DNA of 64,000 nt from Brevibacillus sp. DP1.3A (lineage in GTDB: Bacteria > Bacillota > Bacilli > Brevibacillales > Brevibacillaceae): contig NZ_CP085876.1 of assembly GCF_013284245.2 (NCBI RefSeq), positions 2,463,001 to 2,527,000 of the forward strand, given 5' to 3'. The number at the start of each line of letters is the position of its first letter. The first letter of the stretch is position 1. The notes below the pieces were generated by a model. That model was not told where the DNA came from and searched no databases. It worked only from the letters and a program-made list of their open reading frames with translations. Below, in pieces: positions 26,053 to 34,935 of this stretch. The position numbers were made by a program, and so were the translations under genes.

Positions 26053-26379
26053 ATGGACTGGATACAAATCGCATCAACCTATGTGCCAACTAATCCAGAT
26101 CAGCTCACAGCATATGACAGCTTTCGCATATGGGCTGATAAATATCGGGCTTGGATTTTGTTTGTGGAATTAATTATTGTCTATTATCTCGGCTTTGCTA
26201 CCCGTATCCGTATGCCTATTTTGAAAACCTTACTCTTGTACATCCTTTTATTTGCTGGAGCTCTCATATTCGCTATTTTGGATGTGCAGCTACCTGTGAA
26301 AAGTGCAATGCTGGTGGCGATCGCGATTCTCGTGATTGTAAAGGTACGGATCAAGCCGGAGCAAACTGGGCGAAAGTGA
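26053..26379 (+). CDS. ylaH: YlaH-like membrane protein
   Basis: 108 residues with three predicted membrane helices: AWILFVELIIVYYLGFAT, ILKTLLLYILLFAGALIFAI and SAMLVAIAILVIVKVRI. The pattern and its place after typA match YlaH of Bacillus. Function unknown. AGGAGAG precedes; GTG 26050 and ATG 26053 are both possible. The stop overlaps the ribosome binding site of the next gene, implying coupled translation. Confidence 0.8.
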   Translation: MDWIQIASTYVPTNPDQLTAYDSFRIWADKYRAWILFVELIIVYYLGFATRIRMPILKTLLLYILLFAGALIFAILDVQLPVKSAMLVAIAILVIVKVRIKPEQTGRK

Positions 26380-26389
26380 GGAGAACCGC

Positions 26390-26665
26390 GTGAAGCGTGA
26401 AGATGCACTTTTTAACTGGCTCCAAATTCAAGTGGTTGCCGATGCGCGACCAGAAGATCGCTCTGCTTTGGAGACAGCTGCTTTTTTCTTGCAATTGCTG
26501 CAAGAGGATCATCAAATGAGCGATATCGGCTATCGTCAGGAAGGCAGCTGGTACGTGCTATTTGGGAACGCTGATTCACAGTCCATGGAAGTGCGATACC
26601 CTGCTGAATCAGTCGAAGCTTTATTGGCCGCGATTGAAAGTGAACCGAAGTACAACTGCAACTAA
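26390..26665 (+). CDS. Small soluble protein in the ylaH operon, unknown function
   Basis: 91 residues from GTG 26390, with GAGGAG 7 bases upstream and 10 bases after ylaH. The sequence has an N-terminal helical half (ALFNWLQIQVVADARPED) and a strand-rich second half (GSWYVLFGNADSQSMEVRYP), no signal or motif. It takes the place where B. subtilis has ylaI but does not show the cysteine pairs of YlaI. Followed by a terminator. Confidence 0.65.
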   Translation: MKREDALFNWLQIQVVADARPEDRSALETAAFFLQLLQEDHQMSDIGYRQEGSWYVLFGNADSQSMEVRYPAESVEALLAAIESEPKYNCN

Positions 26666-26677
26666 CGGGACAAAGAC

Positions 26678-26725
26678 TCTTCTCCACTTACCGAAATGAT
26701 TCGGAAGTTAGGGGGAGTTTTTTTG
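26678..26725 (+). terminator. Terminator after the ylaH operon
   Basis: ACTC..CTCC pairs with GGGGGAGT, with an inner CCGAA-ATGA-TTCGG hairpin; seven T follow. Confidence 0.75.
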
Positions 26726-26855
26726 TATCAAGGGCATTTCATAGGTAATAAGATGCGGTTTCGTGGGTGATGCAACTTTTGAAAATGATTTCCCGTCAAT
26801 ATTCATGCCCCAAGCAACCAGGGGGATTTTGGCAGACTAGAAGGGGGAACTACCA

Positions 26856-28241
26856 TTGAAAAAGTACATGACCAAGCCCGTATTAGCGGTGGTGACAGCT
26901 GCAGGTATTCTTGGCTGCTTGACGCCAATTTTTGCCGATGCAAGCTCGATTGCTAGTCCAAGTGCCACAAAGGTAGTCATGAATGACGAGGGCAAGCAAG
27001 TCACACGCTACAATCTGAAAGAACTTGCTCAAAATGATCCAACCACGTTGAACATGCTCTTGAAAAATCAAGCGGACCACTTGTACATCATTGTAGAAGA
27101 AATCAACTTGAACACGAAGCTCCAAACGTTTATGGAAGAAAACAAAGCGGAGTGGGAGCGTATCTACAATGAGTACTACAGCGATATTTGGCTGGAAGTG
27201 CGCCTAACAGACAATGATGAAGAAATCGTGAGTGTAAATGCCAAGACTGAAAATAACAAGGTGTACATAAAGGGGATTGTGACTTCGGATGTCACCAAAG
27301 TGGTTGTGAAAAAGCCGAATTCCGACATCATTGAAGTCGTGCCGACCAACGAGCACTCTTTTACGGTCAGCTTTGAAGCTCCTGATGCATCCTATGAACC
27401 GTATGTAACCGTAAGTGCCTATGCAGGCAGCAAGTTGGTTGATAGCGAAAAGGTAAAGATCGTTCCAAAAGCAGAAGAAGATAAGGAAATGATCATCCAT
27501 ACCATGTCTGTATTGGACGCGAAGAAAAAGGAACTAAAAGTAAAAGGAATTGTCAAGCAGGGGGCAGACAAAGTAACTGTCACCTATAATGGCGTGAAAA
27601 AAGACGCAAACGTGAAAAAGCTGTGGGATGGTGTAGGGAGCTTTACCGTTTCACTAAAGGATGTACAAGCAGCAAAAGATCAAAAAGCCTTGATCGAGGT
27701 TTACGAGGATGGCAAGAAGGTTGATTCCGAATCCGTTCAGGTAGAAATCGTTAACGCTCCTGACAAGGATCAAGCGACCGTATATGCCATCAAGGCGACT
27801 GCTGTAAACAATCCTGCCGCCAAGTCCATTCAAGTGAAGGGGACAGTAAGCGGCTGGAATAAAAAGGACGATACGGAATTGTTTGTGATCGCTCCTGACG
27901 GGAAGAAAAAAGAGATTAAACCGAATGACAAAGGTGAGTTTTCTTTGACGTTGTCGTACAAGAACCATTCCTTTAGCGCTAAATCGATTCAATTCGCATT
28001 GTATGAAGACGATAAGCTGGTTAAGAAAGCTGACGTTGCATTAAGCACAAAAGTCATTGTAGAGCCTGTGAAGCCAACAGACGAGGATAAAGACGATGAT
28101 GATGACAAAAAGAAAAAAGAAAAAGGGAAGCAGAAAGATAAGCATCCCAACGGCAACGCGTATGGCTATTGGAAAAAGCACGACAAACATCATGTTGACG
28201 ATAATGACCAGGACGATGATGATCGTGACGACAGAGACTAG
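26856..28241 (+). CDS. Secreted protein with three Ig-like repeats and a charged tail
   Basis: 461 residues from TTG 26856 (AAGGGGG 8 bases upstream). A signal peptide (MKKYMTKP, then VLAVVTAAGILGCLTPIFA) is followed by an N-terminal helical region and three tandem modules of about 85 residues with the shared pattern 'K.(V/I)(K/Y)(V/I)KG(I/T)V' near their start and a valine-rich strand at their end (residues about 125-210, 212-305, 308-405). The C-terminal 60 residues are Asp/Lys/His-rich (DEDKDDDDDKKKKEKGK; HDKHHVDDNDQDDDD), possibly cation binding or wall interacting. A Cys in the signal peptide is not in a clear lipobox. No family recognised. Confidence 0.7.
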   Translation: MKKYMTKPVLAVVTAAGILGCLTPIFADASSIASPSATKVVMNDEGKQVTRYNLKELAQNDPTTLNMLLKNQADHLYIIVEEINLNTKLQTFMEENKAEWERIYNEYYSDIWLEVRLTDNDEEIVSVNAKTENNKVYIKGIVTSDVTKVVVKKPNSDIIEVVPTNEHSFTVSFEAPDASYEPYVTVSAYAGSKLVDSEKVKIVPKAEEDKEMIIHTMSVLDAKKKELKVKGIVKQGADKVTVTYNGVKKDANVKKLWDGVGSFTVSLKDVQAAKDQKALIEVYEDGKKVDSESVQVEIVNAPDKDQATVYAIKATAVNNPAAKSIQVKGTVSGWNKKDDTELFVIAPDGKKKEIKPNDKGEFSLTLSYKNHSFSAKSIQFALYEDDKLVKKADVALSTKVIVEPVKPTDEDKDDDDDKKKKEKGKQKDKHPNGNAYGYWKKHDKHHVDDNDQDDDDRDDRD

Positions 28242-28250
28242 TCTCTAGCG

Positions 28251-28592
28251 TTAAGGTCGCTGCTTGTACGTCTCGACGTACTCCACCAATTGTCTGATGT
28301 AATCCCCCAGAATGGGGATGGAAAGAAATTGCGTCAAGAGGGAGCCGAGGAAAGCCAAAACGATAGCAGTACCAATCGTCAACCCCAGACCCCGGGCAAG
28401 ACCTGCGAGGAAATTGATCCAGAGCAGCTTGCGCGGGGCTGTGTAATTTTGGATCACATCTGCTAGTCGAATATCTTCCAGGAACATCGCAATTTTATGC
28501 ATCCGCTCATTTACCTTCCGAACTTCCTGAAGCTCTTCAAGTACTTGGTCAATCTGCTGCATGAGGCGGTCTGTAGGCGACAAGCTGTCCAT
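28251..28592 (-). CDS. DUF5665 domain membrane protein
   Basis: 113 residues: an N-terminal coiled-coil part (LMQQIDQVLEELQEVRKVNERM), then FLEDIRLADVIQNYTAPRKLLWINFLAGLARGLG and a membrane helix TIGTAIVLAFLGSLLTQFL, ending IPILGDYIRQLVEYVE. This is the DUF5665 layout. Function unknown; single-pass inner membrane protein. GAAGGGG precedes ATG 28592. Confidence 0.75.
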   Translation of the reverse strand: MDSLSPTDRLMQQIDQVLEELQEVRKVNERMHKIAMFLEDIRLADVIQNYTAPRKLLWINFLAGLARGLGLTIGTAIVLAFLGSLLTQFLSIPILGDYIRQLVEYVETYKQRP

Positions 28593-28730
28593 CCCCTTCC
28601 ATCATTCGGTATCGTTACCTACCAGTCTAGGGAAAAAGACAACCAGAATCAAGGTGAAGAGGAAACGTTTGCCTATCAGCTAAGCGAAGGGTAAAATGAA
28701 CGTACAAAACGTTTGTTAGGAGGCTTTGAA

Positions 28731-29189
28731 ATGGCTGAAACTGTTTCCCAATCTCTTTCCGAAGATTTATTCAAGCTCTTGCAAAAGGAGCGTTTTGTTA
28801 CCTTGGGCACAGTAGACCATGAGTCAGGGGCACCATCGCTCAGCTCTTTGTCCTGGACGTATGCTGTCAGCGCCGATATGATTCGTTTTGCCGTGGATAA
28901 TCGCTCACGTATTCTGGCTAATATTGCGAAGGAACCGCAAGTTGTCCTGCATTTGATCGGTGCCGGCTCGTCTTTCGCCATTAATGGTCGTGCTGTCGTC
29001 AAAACAGACCGACTGGAAGGTGTTCCGCTCAAGCTGGCCATGGCAGAAATCAAGATTGAGGCTGTTCGTGATATTATGTTTTACGGTTCCCGTATTTCCG
29101 TAGAACCACAATATGAAAAGACGTATGACAAAAACGCGGCAGCGAAGCTGGACAATCAAGTTATGACCGCCTTGAAAGATGCAAATTAA
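28731..29189 (+). CDS. Pyridoxamine 5'-phosphate oxidase-family protein
   Basis: 152 residues with a split-barrel FMN-binding fold: FVTLGTVDHESGAPSLSSLSW, MIRFAVDNRSRILANI and VVLHLIGAGSSFAINGRAVV. Family members bind FMN or related cofactors; few are true PNPOx, and the short length argues for a general flavoprotein. ATG 28731 has GGAGG 10 bases upstream; a TTG at 28713 overlaps that site. Just upstream of the metI SAM riboswitch but separately transcribed. Confidence 0.8.
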   Translation: MAETVSQSLSEDLFKLLQKERFVTLGTVDHESGAPSLSSLSWTYAVSADMIRFAVDNRSRILANIAKEPQVVLHLIGAGSSFAINGRAVVKTDRLEGVPLKLAMAEIKIEAVRDIMFYGSRISVEPQYEKTYDKNAAAKLDNQVMTALKDAN

Positions 29190-29206
29190 CGGGTGGAAAT
29201 AAATTG

Positions 29207-29236
29207 TTGACAAGAATCCTGCCGATCCTTTAGTAT
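29207..29236 (+). promoter_or_regulatory. metI-metC promoter
   Basis: TTGACA (29207-29212), 18-base spacer, TAGTAT (29231-29236), about 25 bases before the SAM aptamer. Confidence 0.6.
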
Positions 29237-29260
29237 TAGGGTCAATCAAATTGAATAGCA

Positions 29261-29440
29261 ATCTTCTTATCCAGAGCGGCGGAGGGACTGGCCCGATGAT
29301 GCCCGGCAACCAATCACCTGTATTTTAACAGGGAGATAATGGTGCTAATTCCTGCAGAGTTATCAAACTCTGAAAGATGAGAAGGATTTGCTTACGGTGA
29401 CGTAAACAAAGCCTTCTTTCAGAGGAAAGGGGGCTTTTTT
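29261..29440 (+). promoter_or_regulatory. SAM-I riboswitch (S box) with terminator switch
   Basis: The conserved S-box core is plain: CTTATCCAGAG, GGCGGAGGGACTGGCCC, GATGATGCCCGGCAACC, GGTGCTAATTCCTGC and the closing GATGAGAAGG. P1 pairs ATCTTCTTATC (29261) with GATGAGAAGGAT. Downstream, AAAGCC..CTTTC pairs with GAAAG..GGCTTTTTT as terminator (29408-29440), while AGAAGG (29380-29385) of P1 can pair with CCTTCT (29412-29417) as antiterminator. SAM should stop transcription of metI-metC. Confidence 0.97.
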
Positions 29441-29477
29441 GATGCCCTCGTACACAATTGGAGGGAGAGAAACAGAC

Positions 29478-30641
29478 ATGAAAATGGAAACGAAATTGAT
29501 TCAGGCGGGCGTAGGCAGAGACGAAAAAACAGGGGCGGTGAGCTTTCCTGTTTACTATGCAACGGCTTATCGCCATCCTGCCTTGGGTCAGAGCACTGGA
29601 TATGATTATACACGCACAGCTAATCCTACTCGCACCATTTTGGAGGAGACTATCGCTGAAGCGGAATCAGGGGATGCAGGATTTGCTTGCGCCTCAGGAA
29701 TGGCTGCTGTTCATACTGTCATGGGTTTGTTTTCCCAAGGGGATCATCTGATCGTTTCACTCGATCTGTACGGGGGAACCTATCGATTGTTCGAGCAAGT
29801 GCTCTCTCGTTACGGTCTGACGTTTTCGTACGTGGATTTGCGTGACATTCGTGCACTCAATGATGCGATTCGCCCGGATACAAAGGCCATCTTCGTCGAG
29901 ACGCCAACCAATCCGCTCATGCAGATTACTGATATTCGAGCAGTAACACAATTGGCGAAACAGCACGGGCTCCTAACGATTGTAGACAACACATTCTTAA
30001 CCCCGTATTGTCAACGCCCACTAGAGCTTGGTGCAGATATCGTCCTACATAGTGCAACCAAGTATTTGGCAGGACATAACGATGTGCTGGCGGGACTCAT
30101 CGTAACAAAAGGAGAAGAGTTGTCGGAAAAAATCCGGTTTTTGCACAATTCAATCGGTGCTGTACTTGGACCGCAAGATTGTTGGCTTCTCGTTCGCGGG
30201 ATGAAAACATTGGCATTGCGGATGGAGCGCCACCAATCCAATGCCTTGATTGTAGCGGAAAAGTTGCGTGAGCATCCGGCAGTGGCGGAGGTATTTTATC
30301 CAGGTCTGCCAGAGCATCCGGGACATGAGATCCAGGTGAATCAAGCGACTGGGCATAGTGGGATGGTATCGTTCCGCGTACGTGATGCAGAGCAGGTGGG
30401 ATTGTTCCTGCAAAATCTGCAAATCGTGTCCTTTGCAGAAAGTCTGGGTGGTGTCGAGTCATTGTGTACGTATCCGGCGACGCAGACTCACGCCGATATC
30501 CCGCAAGAAGTCAGAGAGCATGTCGGTGTTTGTGATCGATTGTTGCGACTGTCGGTTGGCATCGAGCATCCAGATGATGTCGTAGCCGATTTGTTTCAGG
30601 CCTTGAATGCTAGTTTGGTCGTAGGGGGGAGTGTACGATGA
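29478..30641 (+). CDS. metI: Cystathionine gamma-synthase / O-acetylhomoserine thiolyase
   Basis: 387 residues of the Cys/Met PLP enzyme family: YDYTRTANPTRTILEETIAEAE, SGMAAVHTVMGLFSQGDH, DLYGGTYRLFEQ, VETPTNPLMQITDI, IVDNTFLTPYCQRPLELGAD and the PLP lysine in HSATKYLAGHNDVLAG. B. subtilis MetI acts on O-acetylhomoserine with cysteine or sulfide. ATG 29478 after GGAGGGAGAG; the open frame before it lies in the riboswitch expression platform. Overlaps metC by four bases (ATGA). Confidence 0.93.
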   Translation: MKMETKLIQAGVGRDEKTGAVSFPVYYATAYRHPALGQSTGYDYTRTANPTRTILEETIAEAESGDAGFACASGMAAVHTVMGLFSQGDHLIVSLDLYGGTYRLFEQVLSRYGLTFSYVDLRDIRALNDAIRPDTKAIFVETPTNPLMQITDIRAVTQLAKQHGLLTIVDNTFLTPYCQRPLELGADIVLHSATKYLAGHNDVLAGLIVTKGEELSEKIRFLHNSIGAVLGPQDCWLLVRGMKTLALRMERHQSNALIVAEKLREHPAVAEVFYPGLPEHPGHEIQVNQATGHSGMVSFRVRDAEQVGLFLQNLQIVSFAESLGGVESLCTYPATQTHADIPQEVREHVGVCDRLLRLSVGIEHPDDVVADLFQALNASLVVGGSVR

Positions 30642-31825
30642 ATTTTGCAACCAAGCTCCTCCACGGTTCGACTTGCATTGACCCGTTCACAGGTGCGTCG
30701 TCGGTTCCAATTTATCAGGCTTCCACGTTTCATCAGGCTGATATCGATCAGCCAGGTACATTCGATTATGCCAGATCAGGCAATCCGACCAGGCAGGCTT
30801 TGGAGGAAGCCATTGCGTCTCTGGAGGGAGGCGCACGTGGTTTCGCGTTCTCATCTGGCATGGCTGCCATTTCCAGCGTGTTCATGTTGTTTTCAGCTGG
30901 AGACCATGTAGTAGTGGCGGAAGATGTATACGGTGGCACGTTTCGGTTTTTGACCAAGGTATTGTCGAGAATGGGCATCTCCGTTACGTTCGTGGATGCA
31001 ACAGATACAGAAGCCGTTCGTGCGGCCATTACACCGGCAACGAAAGGGGTTTACCTGGAGACCCCCTCCAATCCCACCTTAAAGGTGACAGATATTGCAG
31101 CGGTTTCTCGTATCGCGAAGGAGCACGGCTTGCTCGTCATTGTCGATAATACATTCCTTACACCGTATTACCAGCGGCCATTGGAGCTTGGCGCAGATGT
31201 GGTCATTCATAGTGCAACGAAGTTTATCGGAGGGCATAGCGACGTCGTGGCAGGTCTGGCTGTGACCAGAGAAGCTGCGTTAGGGGAGCAGCTCTACTTT
31301 ATCCAGAATGGCATGGGAGCGATTTTGGGTGTGCAGGACTGCTGGCTCGTGATGCGTGGGCTCAAAACATTGAAGGCCCGATTGGATGTCAGTACGAAAA
31401 CAGCCGCGAGCTTGGCTGACTGGTTGTCTTCGCATCCAGAGGTAAGCCGAGTCTACTATACAGGACTGGAGGATCATCCTGGTCACCTGATTCAAACACA
31501 ACAAGCGACTGGTCATGGGGCTGTTCTTTCTTTTGATGTAGGGAGCCGCGAGCGAGCAAAAGCGTTGTTTGATCGCGTAAAATTGCCGATTGTGGCTGTT
31601 AGCCTCGGGGCAGTGGAAACGATTCTCTCCTACCCAGCTACGATGTCACATGCAGCGATGCCTGTTGAGGAAAGAGCTGCAAGGGGAATTACAGATGGTT
31701 TGATCAGGCTGTCAGCTGGTTTGGAGGATTTCGATGACTTGGTGGCAGATTTGAAGCAAGCTTTGGATCATTTGCCATCTGAAGCACCCGTCCATAAAGA
31801 AAAAGAGGTATTCTCCCGGGCTTAA
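30638..31825 (+). CDS. metC: Cystathionine beta-lyase
   Basis: 395 residues, a paralogue of the preceding gene product: YARSGNPTRQALEEAIASLE, SSGMAAISSVFMLFSAGDH, VYGGTFRFLTKVLSRMG, LETPSNPTLKVTDI and the PLP lysine in HSATKFIGGHSDVVAG. Cleaves cystathionine to homocysteine, pyruvate and ammonia. The ATG overlaps the metI stop, so it is translated in one operon under the SAM riboswitch, as in B. subtilis metI-metC. Confidence 0.92.
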   Translation: MNFATKLLHGSTCIDPFTGASSVPIYQASTFHQADIDQPGTFDYARSGNPTRQALEEAIASLEGGARGFAFSSGMAAISSVFMLFSAGDHVVVAEDVYGGTFRFLTKVLSRMGISVTFVDATDTEAVRAAITPATKGVYLETPSNPTLKVTDIAAVSRIAKEHGLLVIVDNTFLTPYYQRPLELGADVVIHSATKFIGGHSDVVAGLAVTREAALGEQLYFIQNGMGAILGVQDCWLVMRGLKTLKARLDVSTKTAASLADWLSSHPEVSRVYYTGLEDHPGHLIQTQQATGHGAVLSFDVGSRERAKALFDRVKLPIVAVSLGAVETILSYPATMSHAAMPVEERAARGITDGLIRLSAGLEDFDDLVADLKQALDHLPSEAPVHKEKEVFSRA

Positions 31826-31849
31826 ATTCGGGGGATACCTCTTTTCTTT
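31800..31849. terminator. Terminator of metI-metC
   Basis: AAAGAGGTAT and ATACCTCTTT with inner CCCG/CGGG form a long stem that includes the metC stop; TTCTTTT follows. It also abuts the convergent ylaJ gene. Confidence 0.8.
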
Positions 31850-32445
31850 TAAGGTGTTCCTGTACGATTTGCGTTGATCTTGTTTTGTCCTTGCGGCTCT
31901 TTGTGCATGCGTTTTTCTTTTACTTGAGCAGGTGTTTCTTCGCGAGGCTGCACACTGCGCGGTAGTTGCGGTATGATCCGACCTACGATATCCGCTAACT
32001 CTTCCGTAATTCCGGCAACAGGATGACCGCGGCGAATATCATCTCTCATCTCCCGTAACCGTTGTACGACGGCGGGGTCTGCGGTTACGACAGCGTTCGC
32101 TCCTTGAGGGTCTTCTTTCAGTGCCTCCGCAACCGTATACTTAATGACGCCAACTTCTGGGCGATCCAGATTCGGGTCCACAGTAATACCAACTACGGCA
32201 TATTTGCCCAAGACCACAGCAGTCGCGCTGTGTACTCTTTTCACACGTGTTGCCAGTTGGACCAGACGATCAGCGGTAGCTTGCGAAGATTGATTATAAG
32301 CAGGCTTAGGAGCTGTTTGCTGAACGCGTTGAGTATGAGTGGCATGCTTCGGCTGTGCAGCCTGATTCGCCGGTGGTTTATTGCCCGACATGCATGCTGT
32401 AAGCAACAAGCTAAAACCGAGGCAGAAGATCATGATCCGTTTCAC
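31849..32445 (-). CDS. ylaJ: Sporulation lipoprotein YlaJ
   Basis: 198 residues. Signal peptide KRIMIFCLGFSLLLTAC with lipobox LTAC, a Gln/Pro/Thr-rich linker, then the YhcN/YlaJ domain (ADRLVQLATRVKRVHSATAVVLGKYAVVGI and MRDDIRRGHPVAGITEELADIVGRIIPQ) and a basic tail. The next gene is ylaK/phoH-like as in B. subtilis, which supports YlaJ rather than YhcN. GTG 32445 is 7 bases from GGGAG; the ATG at 32451 is too close. Spore membrane protein linked to germination in the family. Confidence 0.85.
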   Translation of the reverse strand: MKRIMIFCLGFSLLLTACMSGNKPPANQAAQPKHATHTQRVQQTAPKPAYNQSSQATADRLVQLATRVKRVHSATAVVLGKYAVVGITVDPNLDRPEVGVIKYTVAEALKEDPQGANAVVTADPAVVQRLREMRDDIRRGHPVAGITEELADIVGRIIPQLPRSVQPREETPAQVKEKRMHKEPQGQNKINANRTGTP

Positions 32446-32653
32446 AGGCATTCTCCCTTTCCCAGTATTGCCTTCCTTCGTGAGGAGGGCAGGGTTACAA
32501 GTATTTTGTTCTGGGCTGCCCATTTTCATTCTGCCAATGGGTCGTCTATCTCTGTCTACCTGAACATAGACTGTAGTACATCACGTCGCCGCATTTGAGC
32601 ATCCCTCCAAAAATTGCATAAGGTATTTAAGAAGGGGAATAGGAGGCGAGATT

Positions 32654-33988
32654 TTGAAGAAAATCTACGTACTGGACACAAACGTACTCCTGCAAGATCC
32701 TAGGGCGATGTTTTCTTTCGCTGACAATGAAATTGTCATACCAGCTGTCGTATTAGAAGAAATCGATTCCAAAAAGCGGTACATGGATGAAATTGGCCGC
32801 AATGCTCGGTACGTATCTCGGCTCTTTGACAGTTTTCGTGAGCTGGGGCAATTGCACACTGGCATTACCCTAGAAACAGGTGGGTTGTTTCGGGTGGAAC
32901 TGAATCATTCCTCTTTCCACCGCCTTCAGAAACAATTCACGGAAATGAGCAATGACAACCGCATTTTGGCGGTCGCACTAAACTTACAGGAGGAGGAAAA
33001 CGGAAAACCACAGCCAAGGCCAGTCATTTTGGTAAGTAAGGATGCTCTTATGAGGGTCAAGGCGGATGCATTGAATATTTCCGCAGAGGATTTTCTTTCG
33101 GATCGAGTTGTGGGGGAGTTCTCCAGTATTTACCCGGGGTATCAGAAGATGATGGTAGCGTCCGACATCATCAAGGCTTACTACGCGACAAGAAAGCTGC
33201 AGCTGGCCTCCTGCTTTCCACGCTATCGCTTTTACCCTCATCAATTTTTAGTGCTGAAGGATGAATGTAACCCATCTATTTCAGCGATTGGAAAAGTCGA
33301 CTCGGACGGAAAAATGTTAGAAATGCTTGTGTCAGATGATGATCCGATTTGGGGCATCCGAGCCCGTAACGTGCAGCAACGGATGGCAACCGAATTGCTG
33401 CTGCGAGATGATATTCCTTTAGTAACCATGACCGGGAAGGCCGGTACAGGAAAAACCTTGCTGGCATTAGCAGCGGGCCTGCTGCAAATCGAGGACCAGC
33501 AAAAATACAAAAAACTGTTAGTGGCAAGACCTATCGTTCCGCTTGGAAAAGACATCGGTTATTTACCCGGCGAAAAAGAAGAAAAGCTTCGACCGTGGAT
33601 GCAGCCGATTTATGATAATTTGGAATATTTATTTAACACAAAGCGCCCAGGTGATCTCGATAAAATTTTGGCAGGCATGGGTAGTTTGCAGGTGGAAGCT
33701 TTGACGTATATTCGTGGGCGCTCCATCCCAGAACAATTTATTATCATTGATGAAGCCCAAAACTTGACAAAGCATGAAGTGAAGACGATCCTGACGAGGG
33801 TGGGGGACGGTTCGAAAATTGTGCTAATGGGTGATCCTGAGCAGATCGATCATCCGTATCTGGATGAGAGCAACAACGGTTTAACCTACGTGGTAGAAGT
33901 ATTTAAAGATCAAAAGCTAGCAGGACATATCCAGTTGGAAAAAGGCGAACGGAGTGTGCTCGCACAGCTGGCCGCAGATTTATTGTAA
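32654..33988 (+). CDS. ylaK: PIN-PhoH family ATPase (YlaK)
   Basis: 444 residues: an N-terminal PIN nuclease domain (YVLDTNVLLQDPRAMFSF with the first acidic residues, then DNRILAVAL and VSKDALMRVKA) and a C-terminal PhoH ATPase with Walker A GKAGTGKT (residues 261-268), RPIVPLGKDIGYLPGEKEEK, Walker B FIIIDEAQNL and LMGDPEQIDHPYLDE. PIN-PhoH proteins act as RNA helicase/nucleases in vitro. TTG 32654 follows GGAGGCGAG. Divergent from ylaJ, same pairing as in B. subtilis. Confidence 0.92.
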   Translation: MKKIYVLDTNVLLQDPRAMFSFADNEIVIPAVVLEEIDSKKRYMDEIGRNARYVSRLFDSFRELGQLHTGITLETGGLFRVELNHSSFHRLQKQFTEMSNDNRILAVALNLQEEENGKPQPRPVILVSKDALMRVKADALNISAEDFLSDRVVGEFSSIYPGYQKMMVASDIIKAYYATRKLQLASCFPRYRFYPHQFLVLKDECNPSISAIGKVDSDGKMLEMLVSDDDPIWGIRARNVQQRMATELLLRDDIPLVTMTGKAGTGKTLLALAAGLLQIEDQQKYKKLLVARPIVPLGKDIGYLPGEKEEKLRPWMQPIYDNLEYLFNTKRPGDLDKILAGMGSLQVEALTYIRGRSIPEQFIIIDEAQNLTKHEVKTILTRVGDGSKIVLMGDPEQIDHPYLDESNNGLTYVVEVFKDQKLAGHIQLEKGERSVLAQLAADLL

Positions 33989-34228
33989 AGAAGATGTATG
34001 AAAAACTGCGAGGAGGTCATACTATATTTGTCGAGCCCGATGATTCATGTAAGTAAACGGCGAAATGCCTTGCAGGAGGCGAAGATCCGTGGATAATCAT
34101 GATCAAGCAATCGACGAAAGTCGTATGGAAATACACCGATTCCTTTAGCTACTTTTCTCTACGATGGAGGTTGAAGAGCCAAAGAGAATAACCGGTAGAA
34201 CCCCATAAGCAATTCGGGCTCGACAAGG
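33989..34228 (+). other. Gap holding tandem short reading frames with ribosome binding sites
   Basis: Two overlapping mini-frames are each preceded by a good site: TTG 34028 (GAGGAGG at 34010-34016; 22 codons ending at 34096) and GTG 34089 (AGGAGG upstream; 19 codons ending in TAG at 34148). In the second frame reading would continue after the TAG for 18 more codons to 34207. The products resemble nothing I know. They may be tiny genes, leader peptides or the relic of a gene with a nonsense mutation. Confidence 0.3.
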
Positions 34229-34262
34229 ACCGCTCCTCATTGGAGCGGTTTTCATTTTTTGC
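34229..34262 (+). terminator. Terminator before the DinB gene
   Basis: GGACCGCTCC and GGAGCGGTTTTC pair around TCATT; T-rich tail. Confidence 0.75.
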
Positions 34263-34323
34263 ATATTCGGAGGCAAAAAGAAAAACGCGGATAAAAAATA
34301 CCCGCGTCTTTGTTCGATTTTCC

Positions 34324-34800
34324 TTATTTAGCAGCTGCGACCGCATTTCGCAATGACGAAATACATCCGATGTGCATTCCTTCATGGAAAAGATTGAAAA
34401 CCATCATTTCCCCATAAGTATGCATAGTGCCTTTGTCGCCTAGTTCAAACGGTTTTGGCAATGGATCATTCAATCGGGAATGCAATTCTTCTTTGATTCG
34501 CACATGCTGTTCCTTTAGCTCGGTAGCTAAGGCTTCGAGGGAAGGCCCTTCTTTTTGCCAATCAGCAGGCTTGGTTCCTGGAGCGAACATGGCTGCGTAA
34601 TGCGGAGGACATTTCATTCCTTCTGGTCCGAAGAGCAAGTAATCTTGTGTCAGAAGAATATGACCAATATTCCAGCGAATGTTGTTTTTAAAGCCAACTG
34701 GAACCACCTCTGCTTCTTCCTCGGTTATTTCCGTCAATCTCGCCAAAAACATTCCGCGAATCAAGTCGTACTGATTCCATACAAAAGAAAAGTCCTGCAT
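34324..34800 (-). CDS. DinB family protein
   Basis: 158 residues, a four-helix bundle of the DinB/YfiT-like type. The metal-binding histidines are visible: WNIGHILLTQDY near residue 47 and the pair in FHEGMHIGCISSLR near residues 138-142. Members may use bacillithiol or mycothiol in thiol-transfer reactions; bshC elsewhere in the window shows that bacillithiol is probably made, but a link is inference. ATG 34800 follows GGAAGGGCAGGG. Monocistronic. Confidence 0.82.
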   Translation of the reverse strand: MQDFSFVWNQYDLIRGMFLARLTEITEEEAEVVPVGFKNNIRWNIGHILLTQDYLLFGPEGMKCPPHYAAMFAPGTKPADWQKEGPSLEALATELKEQHVRIKEELHSRLNDPLPKPFELGDKGTMHTYGEMMVFNLFHEGMHIGCISSLRNAVAAAK

Positions 34801-34935
34801 AGCAATCCCTGCCCTTCCTCATATTTACATGCAACAACATGTTACCGCATAAACGGCAAAGGGGAAATATACAAACTGCAAAAAAATTTGCAAGTTGTCC
34901 CTCCAACTCCATACATATGTACAAAGGAGGGAAGC

